In this document: positions 5,558-8,457 of the stretch, one piece after another
Layout of the letters: each line of letters begins with the position of its first letter
Position numbering within the stretch: the stretch's first letter is position 1
NCBI GenBank assembly: GCA_002733485.1
Contig: NVVU01000072.1
Span: 7,874-16,330 of the forward strand
DNA from: Robiginitomaculum sp.
GTDB lineage: Bacteria; Pseudomonadota; Alphaproteobacteria; Caulobacterales; Maricaulaceae
Length of the DNA: 8,457 bases
Direction of reading: 5' to 3'
Position numbers and translations under genes: made by a program
The notes under the pieces: model-generated
Databases searched by the model: none
Told to the model about the DNA's origin: nothing
Seen by the model: only the letters and a program-made list of their open reading frames with translations

Positions 5558-6684
5558 TGACAGCAAACCTGTCCACCACTGAGATCGTCGGGGCAGGCCC
5601 TGCCGGACTGGCAAGTGCCATCGTGCTTGCCCGCGCCGGACAAAAGGTTGTTGTGCATGATCGGCGCAAGCAGGCAGGAGGCCGGTTTCATAATGACTTT
5701 CAGGGCTTGGAGAACTGGTCATCAGAGGGCAATATTCTGGAGGAATTTTCGTCTGCCGGCATTGAGGCCAGCTTTGATCACACGCCCGTAAGCACTGGCC
5801 AGGTATTTGATTCATGTGGCCAGGCCTATTCAATAAACAGCAGCGAGCCGCTGTACTATTTACTCCGCAGAGGAGATGCCGCCGGGTCGCTGGATAATGG
5901 GCTGCTATCTCAGGCACAAGATCTGGGCGTTACCGTTAAGTTCGACAGCCATATTAAAAAACAGCAAGGCCCTGCCATTCTGGCCATAGGTCCGCGAACG
6001 GCTGATGTCATTGCCGTTGGTTATGTCTTTGAAACGGACATGCCTGATGGAAACTGGATTTGTTTTGACGATAATCTGGCGCCTCTTGGTTATGCATATC
6101 TTCTTATATCCGGGGGTAGAGGCACTGTGGCGACCTGTATGTTCACGAAATTTAAACAGCAGAGCTTTTTCCTGGAAAATACGATCACGTTCTTTGAGGC
6201 GAAAGCTGACCTGAAAATGAAAAACCCCAAACCAATGGGCGGATATGGTAACTTCAGACTGCCCGGCACTGCCGTTCAGGGTGGAAAACTGGTCATTGGC
6301 GAACATGCCGGTTTTCAGGATTCCCTTGCGGGTTTTGGAATGACCTATGCGATACGGTCAGGCATTCTCGCAGCGCGCAGCCTTCTCGAAAATCTGGATT
6401 ATACCATCCTCTGGAAAAAAGAGCTGTTACCGTTATTGCAAACCTCAATTGCCAACCGGTATTTATTCAATCTCGCCGGGCAATGGGGGCGGCGTATCGC
6501 TCTTTCCCGAATTGCCAAAGGTGACGCGCGAAAAGCCCTCCACACACTTTATAATCCCTGGTGGTTGAGCCAGTTGGCGCGCCCCCTGGCGATGTACCGG
6601 TACAAAACACCACTGAAAGATAAAAGCTGTGATCACCATAACTGCCAGTGTGTGTGGTGCGAACACGGATTGGCACTCGCTTGA
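5557..6684 (+). CDS. FAD-dependent oxidoreductase, geranylgeranyl-reductase-like, with Cys/His-rich C-terminus
   Basis: This 375-residue flavoprotein opens with a Rossmann dinucleotide-binding fold: GAGPAG at 12-17 and acidic Asp35 ending strand 2, the position that binds the FAD ribose. A second FAD motif, GEHAGFQDSLAGFGMTYAIRSG, lies near residues 249-270. This layout is that of the geranylgeranyl-reductase/PHBH-type family, members of which reduce isoprenoid or other lipid double bonds; the substrate here is unknown. The gene follows cfa by 66 bases and precedes the cytochrome gene by 16, which suggests action on a membrane lipid with electrons passing to or from the chain. The ribosome site is AGGAA 7 bases before ATG 5557. 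Odd feature: the C-terminal end CDHHNCQCVWCEHG holds Cys358, His360, His361, Cys363, Cys365, Cys368 and His370, like a metal or iron-sulfur site not normal for the family. Family assignment good, function unsure. Confidence 0.8.
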   Translation: MTANLSTTEIVGAGPAGLASAIVLARAGQKVVVHDRRKQAGGRFHNDFQGLENWSSEGNILEEFSSAGIEASFDHTPVSTGQVFDSCGQAYSINSSEPLYYLLRRGDAAGSLDNGLLSQAQDLGVTVKFDSHIKKQQGPAILAIGPRTADVIAVGYVFETDMPDGNWICFDDNLAPLGYAYLLISGGRGTVATCMFTKFKQQSFFLENTITFFEAKADLKMKNPKPMGGYGNFRLPGTAVQGGKLVIGEHAGFQDSLAGFGMTYAIRSGILAARSLLENLDYTILWKKELLPLLQTSIANRYLFNLAGQWGRRIALSRIAKGDARKALHTLYNPWWLSQLARPLAMYRYKTPLKDKSCDHHNCQCVWCEHGLALA

Positions 6685-6700
6685 AAAAGAAAGAAAGAAA

Positions 6701-7144
6701 ATGAAAAAAACAGGTAAAATTCATATCCAAATAAGCGCAATATTGCTTATTGGGGTTTCCCTCTTTGGTTGGGGGGCGCACCCTCCCATAGCCCAAAGCC
6801 AGGTTGCCCCCAGCCAGAAGCCGACCATAAAAATACCAAAGCTTTCACCGGCGGCAGCCAAAGGCCAGAAGGTTTTCAACGCTACATGCGCCGAATGTCA
6901 TGGTATAAACGCAACCGGGTCCGACAAGGGGCCCCCACTCATCCACGACATTTACAATCCTGGCCACCATGGTGACTACGCCTTTTACAGGGCCGCTAAA
7001 ACCGGCACGCCTCAACATCACTGGCGTTTTGGAAATATGCCTCCACAGACGAATGTCACTGACGATCAGATTGCCAGCATTTTACGCTTTATCCGGGAAA
7101 CACAGGAAGCTAATGGCATCTTCTATCGCAAGCATAAAATGTAG
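6701..7144 (+). CDS. Secreted or membrane-anchored mono-haem c-type cytochrome
   Basis: The protein has 147 residues. An N-terminal Lys-rich start and hydrophobic segment (MKKTGKIHIQISAILLIGVSLFG) form a signal peptide or anchor that exports it to the periplasm. The haem motif CAECH is at 63-67: Cys63 and Cys66 bind haem covalently, and His67 is the proximal ligand. GNMPPQTNVTDDQI provides Met113 as the likely distal ligand, the class I cytochrome c pattern. Between them are two His pairs (His89-90 and His106-107, in NPGHHGDYAFYRA and GTPQHHWRFGNMPP), which may bind another metal or a partner. I chose ATG 6701 because it gives a proper signal peptide and follows the oxidoreductase stop by 16 bases; the in-frame ATG 6629 would overlap that gene. 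The site upstream is only purine-rich (AAGAAAGAAA). It closes the four-gene operon and probably moves single electrons for the flavoprotein or the respiratory chain. Confidence 0.9.
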   Translation: MKKTGKIHIQISAILLIGVSLFGWGAHPPIAQSQVAPSQKPTIKIPKLSPAAAKGQKVFNATCAECHGINATGSDKGPPLIHDIYNPGHHGDYAFYRAAKTGTPQHHWRFGNMPPQTNVTDDQIASILRFIRETQEANGIFYRKHKM

Positions 7145-7157
7145 CAGGGATTAGAGA

Positions 7158-7179
7158 ATGAATTGCAATTGCAATTCAT
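7158..7179. promoter_or_regulatory. Perfect 22-bp palindrome, candidate operator
   Basis: The half ATGAATTGCAA (7158-7168) is followed directly by its exact reverse complement TTGCAATTCAT (7169-7179). The core repeats AATTGC at 6-base steps, which recalls TGCAA-type boxes of Fur/Mur-like metalloregulators in alphaproteobacteria (from memory). It lies 13 bases after the cytochrome stop and 124 bases before the NuoA-like gene, so it most likely controls the latter. Confidence 0.5.
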
Positions 7180-7188
7180 AAGACATAG

Positions 7189-7205
7189 GATTCTGACTGA
7201 GAATC
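7189..7205 (+). terminator. Weak hairpin after the cytochrome gene
   Basis: GATTCT (7189-7194) and AGAATC (7200-7205) form a 6-bp stem with a 5-base loop 44 bases after the cytochrome stop. The stem is A+T-rich and no U-run follows directly, so its use as a terminator of the upstream operon is doubtful. Confidence 0.2.
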
Positions 7206-7209
7206 AGCG

Positions 7210-7225
7210 AATATTTTGAGGGTTC
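7210..7225 (+). repeat. Shared 16-base upstream element, copy 2
   Basis: AATATTTTGAGGGTTC matches copy 1 at 3857-3872 in 14 of 16 positions; the two differences are G/A at position 4 and C/G at position 9. It ends 78 bases before the NuoA-like start, against 86 bases before the start for copy 1. A bulged hairpin follows at once. Unlike copy 1, no clear CGTCTA box follows; ACCTAT (7228-7233) is the nearest likeness. Confidence 0.5.
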
Positions 7226-7257
7226 GGACCTATCCTGACGTTTTACGTACAGGGTCC
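7226..7257 (+). promoter_or_regulatory. Bulged hairpin in the leader of the NuoA-like gene
   Basis: GGAC (7226-7229), a CTAT bulge (7230-7233), CCTG (7234-7237) and ACGT (7238-7241) pair with ACGT (7245-7248), a single A bulge (7249), CAGG (7250-7253) and GTCC (7254-7257) around a TTT loop. That gives 12 base pairs. As in the hairpin before the DUF5676-like gene, the main bulge has four bases, lies on the 5' side and contains TAT. There is no U-run, so it is not a terminator. Confidence 0.45.
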
Positions 7258-7303
7258 CATAAAATCCTCGGAACAAGGCCATAGGCAAGTTGGTGGGTAC
7301 AAT

Positions 7304-7666
7304 ATGACTGCACTGTTACAATACGGACTGTTACTGGGCATGACGGTAGGCACCATCGGCTTTGTGCTCAGTCTGTATCTGCTGTCTCGAGCCATTGGTA
7401 AGGCCCGTCAGGAGCCTGGCAAGGATGTTCCTGCCACCGCTGGCCAGTTGGCACGTGATCCCGTCTGGGTACGCTATCACGCGCGTTATTATGGCTATGC
7501 CCTCCTGTTTTTGGCCTTTGATATGGAAATGGCCTATATGTATCCATGGGCGGTGGTCTACAAACAGGTAGGGCTGGTTGCTCTGCTGGATATGGGTGTG
7601 TTTCTGGCCATTTTGTTTCTGGGTTTACTCTATGGCTGGAGCCAGGGAGCCTTGAGGAGACAATGA
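7304..7666 (+). CDS. NuoA-like (ND3-like) membrane subunit of a complex I-related assembly
   Basis: The 120-residue protein has three hydrophobic segments (about 7-31, 63-85 and 89-112), as NuoA/ND3 does. The second helix carries the family pattern RYYGYALLFLAFDMEMAYMYPWAVVY, with Asp73 and Glu75 of the FDxE motif and Tyr80-Pro81-Trp82. In respiratory complex I this subunit sits next to the quinone site and the first proton channel. The loop between helices 1 and 2 normally holds P-[YF]-E-[CS]-G; here it reads VPATAGQLARDPVWVRYHARYY, so the Glu and Cys/Ser are gone. A GGTGGG ribosome site lies 6 bases before ATG 7304. The stop overlaps the next start region, and that gene is NuoB-like, keeping the nuoA-nuoB order. 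The pair is therefore probably a paralogue of complex I, not the housekeeping enzyme; further subunits would be expected beyond the right edge. Confidence 0.8.
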   Translation: MTALLQYGLLLGMTVGTIGFVLSLYLLSRAIGKARQEPGKDVPATAGQLARDPVWVRYHARYYGYALLFLAFDMEMAYMYPWAVVYKQVGLVALLDMGVFLAILFLGLLYGWSQGALRRQ

Positions 7667-8457
7667 TGAAAACAGGAGCGCGTCAGGGAACATGGTCGGG
7701 ATTGCGACGGTTGACAGCCGCCGCCATGGCCCGCGATCTTTGCACATTTGTTATTCCCGGCCCTGAAATTGCCCGCGCCCACGGCCTGGATTTAGAGGCG
7801 GCAGGCCTTCGTATGGTGGCCAGCCCGCGCCATGCCAGCGTTCTTCTGATTGTTGGCAATATTTCCGCAGAGCTGCGCGATGCAGCAAGCGTGGTGTATG
7901 CCCAGATGGTGCGTCCGCGTGCCCTGTTTTTTCTTGGTGCGCAGGATCTGTCGCCCCTGCCAGAGGCGGATGTCATGACTGGTTTATCACAACAGGAACT
8001 GGACCAGGGTACGCGCCAGCTGCGCAAGGTTTTTGCACAAGGCGCCTTTCACCCGAACGTAGAGGATTTTGATGCACCAATGCTGGGCATCCGCATTGAA
8101 TATGTTTGCCCGATGCACCCCGAAGTGGTGCAGGATGAGCCCGGAAACTGTCCCAAATGCGGTATGGATCTGGTACCGCGTGAAGCTCAGGCGGGTGCGG
8201 GGCACGGGCATGAGGGCCATCAGGGGGCAGACTCCAAAAGTGTTATGCTGGCCACATCGAACCATGTGCATTCTTGCTGTGACGACGACAAGGATCATGA
8301 TGATCATAATGATCATAATGATCATAATGATCATAAGGCTGATGATGCAGAAGCCGAGTACACCTGTCCGATGCACCCCGAAGTGGTGCAGAAAGGCCCT
8401 GGTTCCTGCCCCCAATGCGGCATGTTTCTGGTACCGCTCAGCGAAGGCAAATCAGAA
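7666..8457 (+). CDS. Degenerate NuoB-like domain fused to two heavy-metal-binding modules (partial, no stop in window)
   Basis: The frame is open from ATG 7666 to the right edge (264 residues, no stop). An in-frame ATG at 7663 overlaps the upstream stop as ATGA, but GGAG at 7656-7659 is spaced better for 7666. Residues 47-125 match the NuoB/PSST fold: GLRMVASPRHASVLLIVGNI parallels the E. coli NuoB stretch around ASPRQADLMVVAGT, and VYAQMVRPRALFFLGAQDL parallels LYDQMLEPKWVISMGACAN. The ligands of iron-sulfur cluster N2 are missing: GAC has become GAQ, the GCPP segment is absent, and only Cys26 could stand for the CC pair. Two heavy-metal-binding modules follow: residues 146-171 (CPMHPEV...CPKCGMDLVP; Cys148, Cys162, Cys165) and 232-257 (Cys234, Cys248, Cys251). 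Between them lie GHGHEGHQG, His-Ser-Cys-Cys (Cys204-205) and the tract DHDDHNDHNDHNDHK. A metal-sensing or metal-delivering subunit is inferred; electron transfer through N2 is not possible. Confidence 0.8.
   Translation, partial: MKTGARQGTWSGLRRLTAAAMARDLCTFVIPGPEIARAHGLDLEAAGLRMVASPRHASVLLIVGNISAELRDAASVVYAQMVRPRALFFLGAQDLSPLPEADVMTGLSQQELDQGTRQLRKVFAQGAFHPNVEDFDAPMLGIRIEYVCPMHPEVVQDEPGNCPKCGMDLVPREAQAGAGHGHEGHQGADSKSVMLATSNHVHSCCDDDKDHDDHNDHNDHNDHKADDAEAEYTCPMHPEVVQKGPGSCPQCGMFLVPLSEGKSE
8110..8391 (+). repeat. Duplicated metal-binding module: two identical 24-base blocks
   Basis: The 24 bases at 8110-8133 recur exactly at 8368-8391, 258 bases (86 codons) apart in the same frame. They encode PMHPEVVQ. 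CTGGTACCGC also recurs at the end of each module. Nucleotide identity of this degree in a coding block suggests a fairly recent internal duplication or gene conversion. Confidence 0.8.
8293..8337 (+). repeat. Five tandem 9-base units encoding the Asp/His tract
   Basis: Units GATCATGAT, then three GATCATAAT, then GATCATAAG run in frame and encode repeated D-H-[DN]. The array is a minisatellite likely to change in copy number by slippage. Each unit contains GATC, giving five such sites in 45 bases. Confidence 0.85.

Noticed and set aside
5456..5917. Minus-strand reading frame of 153 codons across cfa and the oxidoreductase
   Set aside because: No ribosome site or recognisable domain; it lies opposite two well-supported genes.
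6629..6700. Earlier ATG for the cytochrome gene
   Set aside because: It would overlap the end of the oxidoreductase gene and bury the signal peptide behind 24 polar residues.
8293..8337. CRISPR-like array
   Set aside because: Units are 9 bases, contiguous and in frame, without spacers.
7987..8415. Minus-strand reading frame of 142 codons rich in Ile and Met repeats
   Set aside because: It is the antisense shadow of the metal-module gene; its IMI repeats are the complement of the GATCATAAT array.

Overview
The window looks like part of the chromosome of a Gram-negative proteobacterium, most likely an alphaproteobacterium. The reasons are an E. coli-like MsrA, complex I-type subunits of proteobacterial character, a Cfa-type lipid enzyme, a periplasmic c-type cytochrome and an ECF sigma factor. 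By eye the base composition is mixed, about half G+C, with a clearly A+T-rich stretch around 3720-3850. No rRNA or species marker is present, so the lineage is an inference.

Left part (1-1369). An oxidative-damage repair pair is read leftward: msrA (methionine sulfoxide reductase A), then 16 bases later an AhpD/carboxymuconolactone-decarboxylase-like peroxidase cut by the window edge. A complete tRNA-Ser(GGA) gene with encoded CCA follows on the plus strand. Next is a leftward APC-family amino acid permease (1476-2864) with an unusual methionine-rich cytoplasmic tail.

Middle part (3150-7144), all rightward. An ECF-type sigma factor with a Cys/His C-terminal tail has no anti-sigma gene beside it. 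After a 239-base control region comes a compact operon: a two-helix membrane protein (DUF5676-like), cyclopropane-fatty-acid synthase with all catalytic residues, a geranylgeranyl-reductase-like FAD oxidoreductase ending in a Cys/His cluster, and a secreted single-haem cytochrome c. Together they suggest stress- or metal-controlled remodelling of membrane lipids coupled to periplasmic electron transfer. The control region contains a CsoR/RcnR-type C-tract operator candidate, an ECF-style promoter candidate and a long bulged hairpin.

Right part (7145-8457). A second control region has a perfect 22-bp palindrome, a copy of a 16-base element also found before the middle operon (14 of 16 identical), and another bulged hairpin. 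It precedes a NuoA-like subunit whose quinone-loop motif is lost. Overlapping it by one to four bases is a NuoB-like protein without the N2 iron-sulfur ligands, fused to two heavy-metal-binding modules (CPMHPEV...CPxCGM) separated by an Asp/His tract. That protein runs off the right edge.

The most interesting reading is a metal-linked, complex I-derived membrane complex that shares control signals with a lipid/cytochrome operon. Cys, His or Met clusters recur in the sigma factor, reductase, cytochrome, permease and NuoB-like protein, which supports a metal theme, probably copper or a similar soft metal. No function has been shown.
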